DNA of 64,000 nucleotides from Linyphia triangularis (GCA_963978545.1 OZ021732.1:31588123-31652122), one strand, 5' to 3'. Positions 40,090-52,564 are shown, counted from the stretch's first letter. Numbers and translations are program-made. Notes: generated by a model from the letters alone, not told the origin.

Positions 40090-40127
<38 letters not shown>

Positions 40128-40530
40128 AAACTCTAAGAATCCATAGTATGCTAAGCTCCAAAAACTTTATAAAAAAAAAGTTAAATAAAAGAACATAATT
40201 CCTGAACACAAACTAAGGAAATATATATGAAAAATAATTGTGGAAAGATTCATAGATTTATAACAAGCAATTTTTAAGTTATATCAATATAAACTCAAAA
40301 AAGGGACAAAAAGCCATCACCGAGAAAATCAGTTTCGAAGTTTCCCGATAGCATATATGAGATACAGCTGTCATGTAACAAAATCTGAAATCTTTCAAGT
40401 TCTGCTAATATAGAAACAAAATATTGATGCCATTTTATTCAAAACTATTTGTATTATTTTTTACAATAATATATATATTTTTTTTTTTTTTTTTGTTGAG
40501 AATTTAAAAAATTTTGAGTCCTAGACCCCC
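39809..40530. mobile_element. TTAA-flanked element, 722 bp
   Basis: Left terminus GGGGGTCTGGGACTCAAAAT and the reverse complement of the right terminus GGGGGTCTAGGACTCAAAAT differ at one of 20 positions. Both sides carry perfect TTAA (39805-39808, 40531-40534). The interior has an A30 run (40090-40119) and a T17 run (40478-40494) and no long ORF. Size, TTAA flanks, G-run terminus and internal A-run resemble the elements at 10332 and 57217. Confidence 0.8.
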
Positions 40531-40539
40531 TTAAAATAT

Positions 40540-42990
40540 TGAATTACAAAGAGTAATATATAAACAAATTAAGCTCATATTACTTGCTGAGTTATAAGAT
40601 TGTCAGCTAAAGTGTATAGACGGTTGATTTCTTTTGCATTTAAGAATAACCTAAAAATATGATGATGTTAAAATCAATTCTTGCCATTTTTTACCATTTA
40701 GTTAAAAACGTATATTTCAATCTTAAAGTTTACCACATTTGAATTTTGTAGTAAAATAAGTCAAATTGTGACTATCTCTGTGACTGAAACACGCTTCTCT
40801 AGTGATGTCGTTCCCACATGAACTTGTTTATTGGAAATAGGTAGTTTCTAAAATCTGCTAAAATCCAGTAAAGCATTGGGCTGTTGGAGTTCACGCTATT
40901 TATTTGAAGACAATTATGAAAATTTGAAAGGTGCTCAGATTTAATTTTGAAAAGAAAATTTGTTCACCATGAAATCCAAGTTCTATTACGATAATCTGCA
41001 TACAATATACAAATTTCCCAGATGTAATACTAAAGCAATATGCCTATGAAGATCTATTTACTTGCATATCTTACTGAGACCTAAATCGTAATTTGGTATA
41101 TACACATTTACCTCCAAATGCTATTTAGATAGTTTTGTCTGGAAGTATCGGTAAAATTTTATTGTAGTAGCTTATCCTAATAAAACCTTTCATTTTACAT
41201 ATATCTTACATGCTACTTACATTTTTAGCATTTTCCGGAAATTTTGCCTTGATGTGGACAAGAAGGACTGGACATTTGTATGATCTATTCATAGCAATGC
41301 AGAGAAGTTAAAATGTCGGTGAAAATCTTGATTACCACCAACATTGAGGACATTATCCAACAACTATATATAAAGTGCACGTCGTGGGGTAAATGTCCTA
41401 TAGTTGGTGTGTTGGGATTGGAGAGAGATGTATGTACGACAACGTTTCGACTTCATGATGCTATCATAATTTACAATTACGAGGCAGATTTGGCTGTAAT
41501 AACTTCACACTGGTAGAAATAGACAGTCAGAATTAGGCAAATTAAACTATAAATAAAAAATTTCTTGTAGGATTGCACTTTAGATGCATTTTACTATCCC
41601 ATCAGTGTAAGATTGTATATTAGTGGCATGCGCCTATGACCTATTTTTTGAACAGCCTGTACTTATAAAACTAATAAATATTAAGCATGATTTTATTTAC
41701 TATATGTGTTTATGTTGACTTAGCAAAGCAAACATTTAAAATTTTCTACACCAATTTTTTATTTTTTAGGGCTAGGTATAATATTGTTAAGAACATGATA
41801 ACGAAATTGTTAGTTCTATATTTTATTAAATTAGAATATAAAATATTATAATTTATTATTTCATTTTTGAATGTGAAATTAAAATTAATTTCTTATAAAT
41901 TATTATTTTACATAAAAAGTAGAAAAATAATTGCATCTATGAAATTGATATTGGTAATATAATTTAGTTTCACTTAATTATAATTTATCACTAAAGTATT
42001 AAAAAATCCAGGAAAAATGAAGTAAAATATCCATAAACTAATTCAATAAATGTGCTACTCAAATAGGTGTCAAGAAACACAGTGTTATTTGTGATGTAAT
42101 GTCTCATCCTATATTATTAGAATACTATATATAAACTGTGTTATGAAGAATGAAGGTATCTTCTCGGCTACACATGTGTTTTATCAATTACTAAATTGAT
42201 TAAACGTGAAGAAAAACTTTTAAAAGTACATTATAAGCAACGCCATTGTTGCTAAAGTTGATTTATTTGGGTCCACTCGTGGTTGAATGCCAATTTTTGG
42301 AAGAATACTGAATGCTCCAATATCTCCAATTTTGTTCTTGGGTTTTATAAAAAAAACTTATTAAATTACGTGGGATGATACAATATATATGTTACGAAAT
42401 TTATTTTTTATATTTTTGTTTAACATTTTTCTTTTTCACAAAAACGCATTTCAATATTGTTTGTCTGCATGCGCCCCTCCCCTCCCCCCCTTGATGCAAT
42501 GTTTTTTGAAATTACCCAAATTATAATTTTTTAAAAGGAAACAATTTGTTACTAATCTGAGATCAACACTTTTTAATATAGGTTGCCCTATATAGTGGTT
42601 GAAATCTATTCTTTAATCGTTTATGCAAAAGAGATAATTCACCTATTTTTATTATAAAATACCAATGAAATGTTTTTACTTAAAATGCAATGTCTGTTAT
42701 TTAGTTTTTATTTATTTCACATCTTCAGCCATTTATACTCTAGAATATTATACGTTTCGAAAATTTTCACTCTTTCAGACTCAGTAATGAATTTTCAAAT
42801 TTATTATTTAAAAATATTTTATAAAAATAGTCCTCTAAATAATTTCGGCCTCTAAATAAGTTATATAGGTCCTCTTTAAAAACATTATGGCAACAAGCCA
42901 ATATCCGTTTCGAAAGTTTTAGTCATTTAGATATTTTAATCAAGTGTCTGCCCTCATTAATTTTACAATACATCCACTGTATGCGTTTTC
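40540..42990. other. AT-rich DNA without recognisable genes
   Basis: The 67-codon ORF at 41313-41516 has no known motif. CTATTTTTTGAACAGCCTGT at about 41641-41660 resembles a transposon end, but no partner was found. A C/T run (CCCCTCCCCTCCCCCCC) lies near 42475-42490. Confidence 0.5.
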
Positions 42991-42999
42991 GTCTTCAAC

Positions 43000-43880
43000 A
43001 CATGTATGCACATGCTACAAAACTTTTATTTCCTCCCATTCTTACCGTTCCACTCCCTCAATATACACGTTACAAGTTTCCACCTTTCTTCACTGTATGC
43101 GCAAGAGACGACTATCCATTTATTTTTAGCCCCGTTGAACAAATACACTTCTGCATGAGTCGCAGAATACGCCCAGTAAAATGTGTTTCAGATCACTGGA
43201 CATTTGCGTCGTTTCTCTTAGGAGCAAAAAGGTTTGTTTTTCTCTCGCACATAATGGAAGGACGAAATAATAGACAAGACGCGGCAGCCTTTAGGTCTAG
43301 GTTCGTGGCGCCATGTTGACATAGGTCTATCTTTTTTATTTTAGATTCCGATCAATATGAGGGTTGAAAGCGAGGCCTGTGATGTTTATCGGCTTGAAGA
43401 TTCGTTTGGAATACGCTCTTGGATTTCTTTTATTATTACCATTTTCCTGTCTCCTCTCTATCCTTTCCTCACTTTTTCTCTCGGAATTCTTGGCGTCAAA
43501 TAGAACTTCCTTTCCTTGCTATCTCATAAAGCTAGGATGCTCAGGGAAAAATAAAAAGTATATTTCTCCTCTCATACTTTCATCTCTCTCTCTGTATGAA
43601 GAAGCTTCTCACGTAGAATTGCCTAGAGCGCGACCAAAGAATGGCGGTTTCATAAATGTAGGACTACTTGGAAGTTATTGAGGAATAAAAACATCCAAGT
43701 TGAAGTGTTTTTGTATATATATGTTTTTTCTTGAGGATATTTTTCTGCTCATTCCACCATTTTATTTTATTTTTTGCCAAAGGAATGGAGATGCAAAGCT
43801 ATGGAGAAAAACTGTCGGATGATATTTTGAGACTAGAGGAATTTCAGTTTTGTGGAAGCAAAAAATGTAAAGAAACAGAA
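43000..43880. other. GC-richer island with C-to-G skew flip (island 11, broad)
   Basis: By hand, 43021-43140 has 37 C and 12 G; 43621-43740 has 14 C and 28 G. The middle mixes CpG-bearing sequence (GGCGCC, AAGACGCGGC) with a C/T-rich stretch at 43430-43600, so the flip is less sharp. ORFs of 112 and 105 codons (42981-43319, 43364-43681) show no domain. Confidence 0.45.
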
Positions 43881-43889
43881 ATCTCATTT

Positions 43890-46490
43890 GAATTTTTTGT
43901 TATGTATATTTTTTTTCAGTTGGAGTTCATTAATCTCATGTAATAGGACAAGTTTTAAACTTGCATTTCGTTTCTGGTATTTTTATGGCATATGCAAAGA
44001 TGTGAGCACAGGTACTGAAATTAATACATTTTTTTTAAAAACACTTTTCCTTGAAAATATTATGTATGTTTTCACATTTCATTTGAATTAACTATTAACT
44101 CCTTTATTTCAGAAGATTTTAATACATACCATCTGATAAAGAACTTTTCTTAATTTAAAATTTGTATTTATCATATTATTAGTTATTTTCTGTCATTCTT
44201 CATAACATAGTTTTACCAAGGTAGTCAAAAAAGCAAATAAAGCAATTACAAATTTAGATTTGGGGAAATATTAAGCTACACTTATTATAATATTCATCTA
44301 CTTCGTTTGTTATAATTACTTTAAAGCTTTACTCGAAACTTATGTCATAAAAATTTCACAATTTGGTATATTTCAAACACAAAATAATGTTTATATATTT
44401 AGAAATGTAAAATGATAAAGTTTATGTTCCATTATAATGTTCATAAATATAAATCACTGAAATGAGTCAGTTATATTATAAAATGCCCTAAAATAGTCTC
44501 TAAAAGTTCACATTAATTAAACTTTTATTATCGTAAAAAAATTAATTCTTTCTGACACACTCTAATAAGATTTATTCATAAAATTATTATGACTATGAAA
44601 TTCTATTGATGAAAAGCAAATTTTTATAGAGCGTATCAAAAATGTTGTTATGGGGTTAATTTACTTAATTATTAGAGATAGCTTACAAACTAGTAGAAAT
44701 GCATTAACTCTAAAGTAATTCCTCATTTAGTTTCCAAAATTGGTAAAATTATAACTAGTATAAAATTGCATGGTTCATACCTTCAATTAGAAAATTAAAC
44801 CATATGTTGCTGAAAGCATTGCTCCTAACTCTGTTTTAAATTTTTAGTTAAAATTTATGATAAGAAATTTCTTTAACCCCAGAAAAGTTTTTTTTTTTTT
44901 TTTTGTGCTAATAATTCACAAACTTTAGAAATCCATAGGTCAAGAAACTTAAATTGTATATTTCTATATTACTCATAATTTCTCTTTTGCATTTTCATTT
45001 TAAAATGACTTGAGTCACTTGTTTGAATGTATTAGAATTCGGTCAATTTTAAGGGCCGGGTGCTAGTTTTTTCCCATCAATTTTATTTGTTCTTAGAACA
45101 CTTTTGCATTAAATCAATTTCCCCTAAAAAAAAAAGAGGGGGAAAAAACACCTTGAAATTCTTTAACTTTTGAAATAGTTTCAAACATATGATCTTATAT
45201 GATTACTTTCCTCATGTTGAGCATTTTTGAAAATAATATGGATTTTCTACCTCTAATAGTTAAATAAATAAATTTTGTAATGATCTTTTGAGTAATCGTT
45301 TTATATTAGAGATAATATTTTGATATTTATGAACATCATTTTTATATTATTACTCTACAGTATATTATAAGTCATATTTTAAACTAAAACTTATGAAATC
45401 TTATGAAATTTCCCAAAACTAACATCTTAAAAAATCAAGTCATTTTATTAAATAAATTATAATCCAGGTAAAATATCATAAAGCATAACATCTACTAGAA
45501 ATCTAATTGAAAAACCTATTTCGAAAACTTATTTGGTAACTTAATTAACTTTTCTAATGCTCAACTTAAACTAAAGATGATGTTTGATTTTCTAATATAC
45601 TAGGGAATGAAATAATTTGATAAAGACTAAATATCCTAAAGTTACATTACATTAATGCTTTACTTCAAGCTTTAATGTTGATTTGAAAGTTTCCGAAGCT
45701 AAATTGTTGAAGCAGGATATAAGAAAGTATAGTATTTACTAATGAAAGCACAGCAAATCACAAAATTTTTAATGGTTGTTTGTAAGTTAAAAGGGTCCAT
45801 GCATTAAAACAAGAGCTCTTTATTTTAATTCGAGGTAATATTGAATTTGCAATTCACTATTAGAAAAAAGTGTTATTTCCATAATCCCGGGATAAAAAGC
45901 ATTTGATGATGATTGAAATTTAGCTATCATAAGATTACTTAACAAATTAAATTTTTTTTTTCTTCTTATTTATTTTGAATTTTTAAAAAATAATTTTAAA
46001 TTGATATTCAGTTTTCTTATTGCAGATTTTTAAACAGAAGTTATTCAAAGAGTTTTTTCGCATGTTATAAATGTGAAATATGTATAAGTTGTGCGTTTTG
46101 AATTTAAAAACAATCTAAAATGACTTGTTATCAGTTAAAAAGTAATTAATATAAAATTAAACGTTGAATATTATTTGGAAATATAAAGTATTATAGAAAA
46201 AACAGATATTTCTACGCAATTCTTTTGCATATTTTGTTCATATATTAAAAACATTTATTCTTCAAAAAATCTTATCACAATCCATTAAAATTTTCCCTGA
46301 CTGATTTTTTTTTGTAAGAAGCAAAAAAAATATTTAGGTTCACTTTATATGTTTAACGTTGGCTTAGATTAAATACAAAGTCAGAATTACAACAAAAATG
46401 CTACAATGTTACCAAGGAGAACAAAGATTAAATTCGATTACTATGTTTTTAATAATTTTAATTGGCAATGCTTGCAGAATATCAAATGGC
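43890..46490. other. AT-rich DNA without recognisable genes
   Basis: No gene. T17 at 44888-44904. TTTTAAGGGCCGGGTGC at about 45046-45062 looks like a single end of a TTAA-type element, but no partner was found within 1 kb. Confidence 0.55.
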
Positions 46491-46492
46491 AG

Positions 46493-46736
46493 ATGTACTT
46501 ATATATTAAAATTATAATTTTTGTTGCTGATTTTTAAAGGAAGAATAAACTTTTGAAAACTTAGTTAAAGACAACTTTAATTTCCTACCTAATTTAAATT
46601 ATCGTTATTTGTATAACATGTACTTATATATTAAAATTATAATTTTTGTTGCTGATTTTTAAAGAATAAACTTTTGAAAACTTAAAGACAACTTTAATCA
46701 CCTACCTAATTTAAATTATCGTTATTTGTATAACAT
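46493..46736. repeat. Tandem duplication, about 120 bp x 2, young
   Basis: Unit 1 (46493-46617) and unit 2 (46618-46736) are nearly identical. The clearest differences are two 4-base deletions in unit 2 (AAAGGAAGAATAAAC against AAAGAATAAAC; CTTAGTTAAAGAC against CTTAAAGAC). Each deletion lies in a short direct repeat. Confidence 0.95.
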
Positions 46737-46799
46737 CAAAAGAATAATGAATAACATTTCTACAAAAGTTTTCCAATATAAAAATTTATATCTACCTAA

Positions 46800-47400
46800 A
46801 TATAACATTGATAAAACTTATATGCTCAAAATAAAGTCTTGAATTTGCTTACCAGCTCCATATATCTTATCATAAAGTTGCATCTAAATTCATACTTCGC
46901 ATTAATATTGATGAGCGAATTTGTTTCACCACCACCTTCACCACAATATCCATTCCGCACTCCAGATTTATGCTAAGCAGCAAGTTCCAAATCAGAAAAA
47001 TATGTTTAACGTAATAACTCTAAAAATCCCATACCCCCACTTCGTGTTTTTCATCGTGATTGTATCTCTCGAACACGAAGGATTGATGACTGGAGAATAT
47101 TTTGCTGGGCACGCAACTTGATTGAGAAGCGGCGTATTGTGGCACAATATGCCTTCGATAACAATTTGTAAAGATGAAGTTATATATATCTGCATCGTGT
47201 TGTGCCGAGGCACTGTTGCCCTGACGTTGTTTGCATGAAGATGAAGTTGGCACCTTTCGCAGGCGTCATTGCTGCTGCTAGTTGATTGAGCAGACTTGGA
47301 GGTGTGAGGGGACGTGTCTGAAATTTGAAGAAGGTGTTACTTTTTTCATGATCTGGTGTCGCTTTGGGAGGCGTGTGAGTATTGGTTTAGTTTTCGATTT
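46800..47400. other. GC-richer island with C-to-G skew flip (island 12)
   Basis: Hand counts: 46801-47040 has 57 C and 23 G; 47041-47400 has 55 C and 103 G. The left has CACCACCACCTTCACCACAA, the right GGAGGTGTGAGGGGACGTGT. ORFs of 66-77 codons on both strands overlap the flip and carry no recognised domain. Confidence 0.6.
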
Positions 47401-47409
47401 TTGACATAG

Positions 47410-49240
47410 AATTTTTCAACAAACTGACTATGATTTTAAAGAAATAAAAGTTTTATGGAATTGCGGTGAACTTTATATACTCAACCAGTGGAAATATGAA
47501 AAAAAAAAAAAAAAAAACTTATTTTACTGCCGAATTTTAACTTGTGTATAGATATTTTTGCCTAAACATATGAAGGCAAGTTGTATTGGGACATTAATTG
47601 TTATTACAATACCGACTTTACAAGCGTTTCAATTGTGGAGGTAATTTTAGAAATCCTTTTTTATATTTATAATTATTAAATGGAATTGTTGTTTATTTAA
47701 AAACCAAAAATCAAAAGAAAAATAATCGAAATAATTCAATTTAGCTAGTATTGACGTGACTTATTTTGGTAAATAAATAAAGTGTCAAAGCTTAATTGAA
47801 ATAAATATTGTATATTTAGTAAGACATGAATTATCCCTGCCAAAAATATAAATTATCAGAGAATATTTTTAATCAGAGTCAGAATTTTCGGAAAATATAA
47901 TTAATTTCACTAATAATCAACGCTGAAAGTGATTATCACTTCGTTCATTAGCAAATAATCATTGATCTCAATTGTGCTTTCCATAATAAATCTAATACAA
48001 ATATTATCGGACTGGCAAAAGTAACAGAATTAATTAACAGAGCACTAGTGTAATTATCATTAATTTAAGTCCTTTATAACATTATCCCTTATCAACGAAA
48101 TATTTTTATTTGGACTTATCCAGAAAAGATTAATTTAAATAGAGTTCAATCGTAAAAATCTATTGATTTATACAGTTTCCGCATTAGGAAACTGTAAAAC
48201 TAACTTTTATAACACAATTGTTTTAATAATTATATCAAAGTGATTATGTATATGAAGTCCATTTATAGTTTTATTCATTTAAAACTATGACGACATATCA
48301 ATATTAAGTGTTTTTTTTTTGTTTTTTTTTAATTTCATTATATCTTTAGAAATATATTTCACGTATTAAATAAGTAAAACTTTTTCCATTTATTAGTCAA
48401 AAAGTTTCATTTTAATTTTATAAATGACAAAGGGATCATTTCTTAAGCAGGAACCAAAACTACTATTTTATTTTTTATTCCTACAAACATAAACTTATTA
48501 CTGAAATCAGCATAAAATCAAATAAATAATTATATTATTATTTTGTCTAATTTTTGTAAGTAATTAATTCACATTATAATTCAACTATCTTTTCTATTTT
48601 GAAGAGCTATTTTTTTTTCAGAGCATTGACTACAGCAAGGTTCTCGCCTCTTCCATATCAAGTTAAAAGGATGAAAACTAAGTTACAAACGAGAAGCAAA
48701 AGTCTGTGGTAAAAATTATATGGTATTGATGTACACGTATTTATTTCAATTAAAATGTAAGCATTATATATCAATCATTCAACATGCAAATAATCGTGCA
48801 AAAATAATAAAAAAGTATATAACTTGTTCAACTAGTGCTTCAAAGTTTCACAATAATATACTTTCTACGTTTTAAATAAACATGGATACATAATTAAACA
48901 ATTATAACGTTATTGATCGATTTATTAAATTTTAAAGTAAGAAACAAAAATATTTCAATGACTAAAGGATTGAATTGTCTATGCATGGAATTGAGAATCA
49001 GAAATTCAGATAAGTAGTAAGCATTTTTTTTTTTACATTTCCAATCCAAAATTTAGAGATTATTTTATTAAACAATGAAATTTTGCCAATTTTCTTCAAA
49101 AGCACTAATTGTATTGTTGAATAAATTACATTGTTAACTCTACTGGCTAGTGTATTATACGTAGTAAACGTGACAATCACATGCGTAACACGAGCGGTCC
49201 ATGTACTGCTTTCATGCACAGTGTACGGGGCAGTATACTT
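47410..49240. other. AT-rich DNA without recognisable genes
   Basis: An A19 run lies at 47499-47517. Nothing else recognised. The 120-codon minus-strand ORF at 48998-49360 runs into the hairpin element that follows and is not a gene. Confidence 0.6.
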
Positions 49241-49248
49241 GAGATCTG

Positions 49249-49444
49249 AAGCTTGGCGTCCACTATCGCTAAGCAGAGTAGAGGAGAGCAGATCAGAGAG
49301 GAGTGGATTAGAGCCAATTACAAGGCTGCCAATATCTACTATAGCAAGAGCCTCGAGCAAAAATGGAAGTTGACAGCCTTGTAATTGGGTTTAATCCACT
49401 ATGCTCTGCTCTGCCCTGCTTAGCGATAGTGGACGCCAAGCTTG
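49249..49444. mobile_element. Hairpin MITE, 196 bp
   Basis: Left arm 49249-49328 and right arm 49374-49444 form an inverted repeat. Both read AAGCTTGGCGTCCACTATCG at their outer ends, then CTAAGCAG, an AGCAGA-rich zone, GTGGATTA and CCAATTACAAGGCTG. The loop is about 45 bp. It has higher GC than its surroundings. A 3-base TGA may flank both sides, but the target duplication is not clear, so the superfamily is undetermined. Confidence 0.8.
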
Positions 49445-49927
49445 ACAGTCGCTGAATAGCCTTCAACTCAGACTGAAGTGGATTATAACAGAGAGAAGGT
49501 GTGTAGATACTTGAATATTAGTTTCATTTTGTTGTAAATATTGCTCTGTGTGTCTAGTTTGTAATTAAATATATTAGTTAATGGAGTTGAGTTTTACTAG
49601 CTTAACATAACCTTGTAAAAATCAGTATCATACAATTCTTTGATTCATAGAAATGCTTTAGACGTAGAAATGTGCATCTCAATTGATAATTGGTGCTCGT
49701 TTAGATGCCATATTTTATGATATTTAGGGACAATTATATTCATCATTAGGTGCTCTTAAAAAGCAATAAAGATTCAGATAGTCTTTTTGCGAGAATTCTC
49801 TTTTGTAGGCACGGGAATTTTCCCCTTTTTTATACTTGTAAACATATTGGAATAGCAAAATTATAATTCAACTGCAATTTATGTTTTTATATAACATTAG
49901 TGTAATACAAATTTATAAAATATCAAA

Positions 49928-50128
49928 GTATGTGTCCCGTACGCTGATGACTTATAAATGAATATTTTACCTAGTTAAAATAAATATTTTTCTTTATACC
50001 TTTGTCACCAACCAATATTATGGCGAAGAAAAACATAATTAGTAGATTGACTATAGCTTTTCGATTTTAATTTGCTTACAAGTAAAACTGAGTGCAAAAT
50101 ATCCCAATATCGTCAACTAGAAAATTAC
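49928..50128. repeat. Dispersed repeat family, copy 3
   Basis: Aligns with the copies at 13660 and 35530: GCTGATGACTTATAAATGAA, ATTTTACCTAGTTAAAATAA, TTTGTCACCAACCAA, then a degenerate right part. The upstream ACCGAC half of the small inverted repeat is lost. Confidence 0.65.
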
Positions 50129-50129
50129 C

Positions 50130-51390
50130 GCATACCACACATAAGTACTCAACCAATTATTTCGGAGCCGAGATCAGTGTTTTACACGACGAGCTTTTTT
50201 TAGAAGAGTGGGATCATATAATGGTTAAGAAGATAAATATCAAGTTTTGGTTTCAAAATTTCTATAGATTTTGAATTCCAAATTGGGTTAGTTGTGTATT
50301 CGTATTTAGAATGAATGGCAATTTGCCTGCTTCGCCTCCTTATTGTGACGTAAAAATGGTTTTTCTCTAATGAAATTCGTACACCGTTGTTTAGACGTTG
50401 TTACAACGTTATTGCACCTTAAAGACTTTGAATAGCATCTAGAAAAAGACAATTTACAAAGTTAATAAAACTCATAACTTGTATAGGTATGAAATATTTA
50501 AAAAAAAAAAATCACAACAAATATCTAAATATGTAAAACTAAAAGAATTCATAATGTTAATCTTCCTCTATCCCAGTAGTCACATTTGTAAGCTTTTATG
50601 TTAAAATTTGTAATTTTCTAAATGTAAGTAATAGATAGGTTTTTATAAAGACTTCTTCACATTTAATAGAAATACTGGATATTCATGATTAGACTAACAT
50701 ACACAACAATATGTTTATGAGAAAGACAAATAAAAAAAATCATTTTAGAGTTGGATGTCACCTTAAAAATTGAAATTAGTCAAACAAATTACTGGAAATA
50801 AACTTTTACTAATATTCGAATACATAAAAAAAAAATCTCCAGCACGAAAATTATACTTTAAATATTCGATCTTATTTAGAAACATTTATAATCTTAATAA
50901 GATGTTCGTTATGGAGAAATACAATTGTTTTACCTTTATATTTCATACACTCAAAAAAGCGGCATTATTAAGTGTACATTCGAAGGTAATTTATCAATAT
51001 TTCTTTTCTATCAACTTAAGTTTCTTGTGAGAAATAGAATGTTAAAATAGACAAGATCGAAACTTGATATCACACTTTTTCGAACCACAATATCCATAAA
51101 TCTTTCTCAGGAAGAAGGTTGAAAAGTGCTTGACATTTTTTGCTTTTTGCTTAAATTTTTTTAGCGTATAATTAATTACAAACATTAGATTATGTATAGA
51201 AGAGAGAAGTTTGTTCTATCAGAAGTCCAGAAATAGATTTTCCCATTTTTCTTTTCTTTCTATTACCATAAAATTCCAACATAAATTTGTATAGATAAAA
51301 ACAACTCGAATTTATTAAGATATATAATTCTATATTTTCAATTTTCTAAAATGAGTTATTCTAATACTTAAAAAATTAAATTCTGAGCCA
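50130..51390. other. AT-rich DNA without recognisable genes
   Basis: ORFs of 60 and 86 codons (50092-50274, 50770-51030) have no motif. The 5' end of the non-LTR element may lie near the right edge. Confidence 0.55.
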
Positions 51391-51458
51391 CTTAGATTGT
51401 CCCTAGGTGGAGCATTCCTGCTCTACCATTTGGCAAGGTTTAAGGTTTCCGAATCAAG

Positions 51459-51510
51459 GTTGGTTGGTTTTATTTCTGGCGCAAGGGCTTCACGTGGGCC
51501 ATACTGCGCC
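51459..51510 (-). mobile_element. 52 bp SINE-like tail insertion with 15 bp target duplication
   Basis: The 15-mer GGTTTCCGAATCAAG occurs at 51444-51458 and again at 51511-51525, exactly flanking a 52 bp insert. On the minus strand the insert starts GGCGCAGTATGGCCC, contains TTGCGCC and ends ATAAAACCAACCAAC. GGCGCA and TGCGCC pair as a stem with GGC/GCC inside. A long target duplication plus an A-rich/(CCAAC)n tail is the signature of LINE-driven retroposition of a short or 5'-truncated RNA. It interrupts the endonuclease region of the non-LTR element. Confidence 0.75.
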
Positions 51511-51525
51511 GGTTTCCGAATCAAG

Positions 51526-52020
51526 ACAAAGTAACCTGGGGTTAAACAACCTCAGCCAGAAGTTTTGTTGAGCAGTGCTCACACACTGGTATGAAGGTCA
51601 TTGTGGGATATGTTGCTAGCGCACACCATACCGTATGGGGCAGTGCTGACTGCCACAAAAAAAATTGAGTATTTAATAGAATTTTTCTTACGCAACAATC
51701 TGTATGTCCTCATTATCGGTATTTAACCGACATTTGTTACCAGTAACATAAAGGAGGTTAATGATATAACCTTATGTAATGTGAAAGCAGTTAATTGCAT
51801 ACAAGATTGGCATGTATCCGACTGTATTACACTATCAGACCAAAAATTAATGAAAATGTTTATTACAGGCCCTGCAATAAACACTCAGCAGGGAAGGAGG
51901 AATTCCAGACACATCAACTGGGATTCCTATAGGGAGGATCGTCGGCTTCTCCTAGAAGGTAAGAGTTTTAATTTTCCTTCACTGGTGGACCTGGAGTTGG
52001 AGGTTGACTCTGTATAACGG
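51526..52020 (+). pseudogene. Non-LTR retrotransposon endonuclease (AP-endonuclease-like) domain, broken
   Basis: Carries the C-terminal half of the EEP-type endonuclease found in ORF2 of Jockey/I/R1-group non-LTR elements. The segment ASAHHTVWGSADCHKK corresponds to the family's DANAHHTVWGS motif, with Asp-Ala-Asn changed to Val-Ala-Ser. Then follow RNNLYVL, PTFVTSN, DITLC and DWHVSDCITLSDQ (the family's W-VSDE-TLSDH motif, with His changed to Gln). Several stops and at least one frame change break it, so it cannot nick DNA. The N-terminal catalytic part is not recognisable upstream, perhaps beyond the 52 bp insertion. The ORF at 51781-52017 is its intact piece. Confidence 0.85.
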
Positions 52021-52363
52021 TCCATCCTCCTATCCTATCAGTTAAACTGAAACCGGCTACAACTGGGTTACCAAGACGAGTTCCTTGATGGAATAAAGAC
52101 CTCAGTATGTTAAGTAAAATCTGTAGAAAGCTCTATAACAGAGCCAAAAAACATGTGAGTGGTCAAAATATAAGGATGCCTTCACCAATCATAACAAGGC
52201 TATTATGAAAAAATATAGAACAATCGTGCAGGGACTTCTGTGGTTAGGCGAACAGTATGTTCAGTGCAGCTAGACTGACTAAAATTTTGACAAATGATAA
52301 TCAATGTCAACTGTGTTCTATCAAGAAGGATGATGGCGCATATACGGAAGATGGCAAAAGTGC
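52021..52363 (+). pseudogene. Non-LTR element ORF2, linker between endonuclease and RT
   Basis: Frame fragments such as WNKDLSML, KLYNRAKK, EWSKYKDAFTNHNKAI and SIKKDDGAYTEDGKS match the conserved linker of R1/I-type ORF2 proteins. At least one frameshift near 52150 and one stop at 52099 or so interrupt it. The frame stops abruptly at the solo LTR. Confidence 0.75.
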
Positions 52364-52564
52364 TGTTAGAGCATGAAACAGTAAGAGGTGAATAATCTTT
52401 ATTCATCCTAAGGCGAGAACATAGGCAAAGCACAAGCACAAAGCAGAAGAAAAACACTCAAACACACAAATTTATACATTTGCTTACAGTAGCTCCGCAG
52501 CAATGTTATACTTCACGCAGGAAGCTATAAAATTAGAATATCGAAGAAGAACACATCTCCAACA
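52364..52564 (-). repeat. Solo LTR, 201 bp, with 5 bp target duplication
   Basis: The insert starts TGTTAGAGCATG and ends CATCTCCAACA on the + strand, so it has TGTT...AACA ends. It is flanked by AGTGC (52359-52363) and AGTAC (52565-52569), a 5-base target duplication with one mismatch. On the minus strand it holds a TATA-like TGTATAAAT (TTTATA at 52472-52477) and AATAAA (TTTATT at 52398-52403). The RT reading frame is interrupted exactly here and resumes beyond. No internal region remains, as after LTR-LTR recombination. BEL/Pao or Gypsy origin cannot be told apart. Confidence 0.85.

Noticed and set aside
42981..43681. Consecutive ORFs of 112 and 105 codons
   Set aside because: Different frames, no motif, located in a C/T-rich island; the hydrophobic runs are explained by composition.
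45046..45062. TTAA-GGGCCGGG as another TTAA element
   Set aside because: Only one end; no inverted partner with TTAA within about 1 kb.
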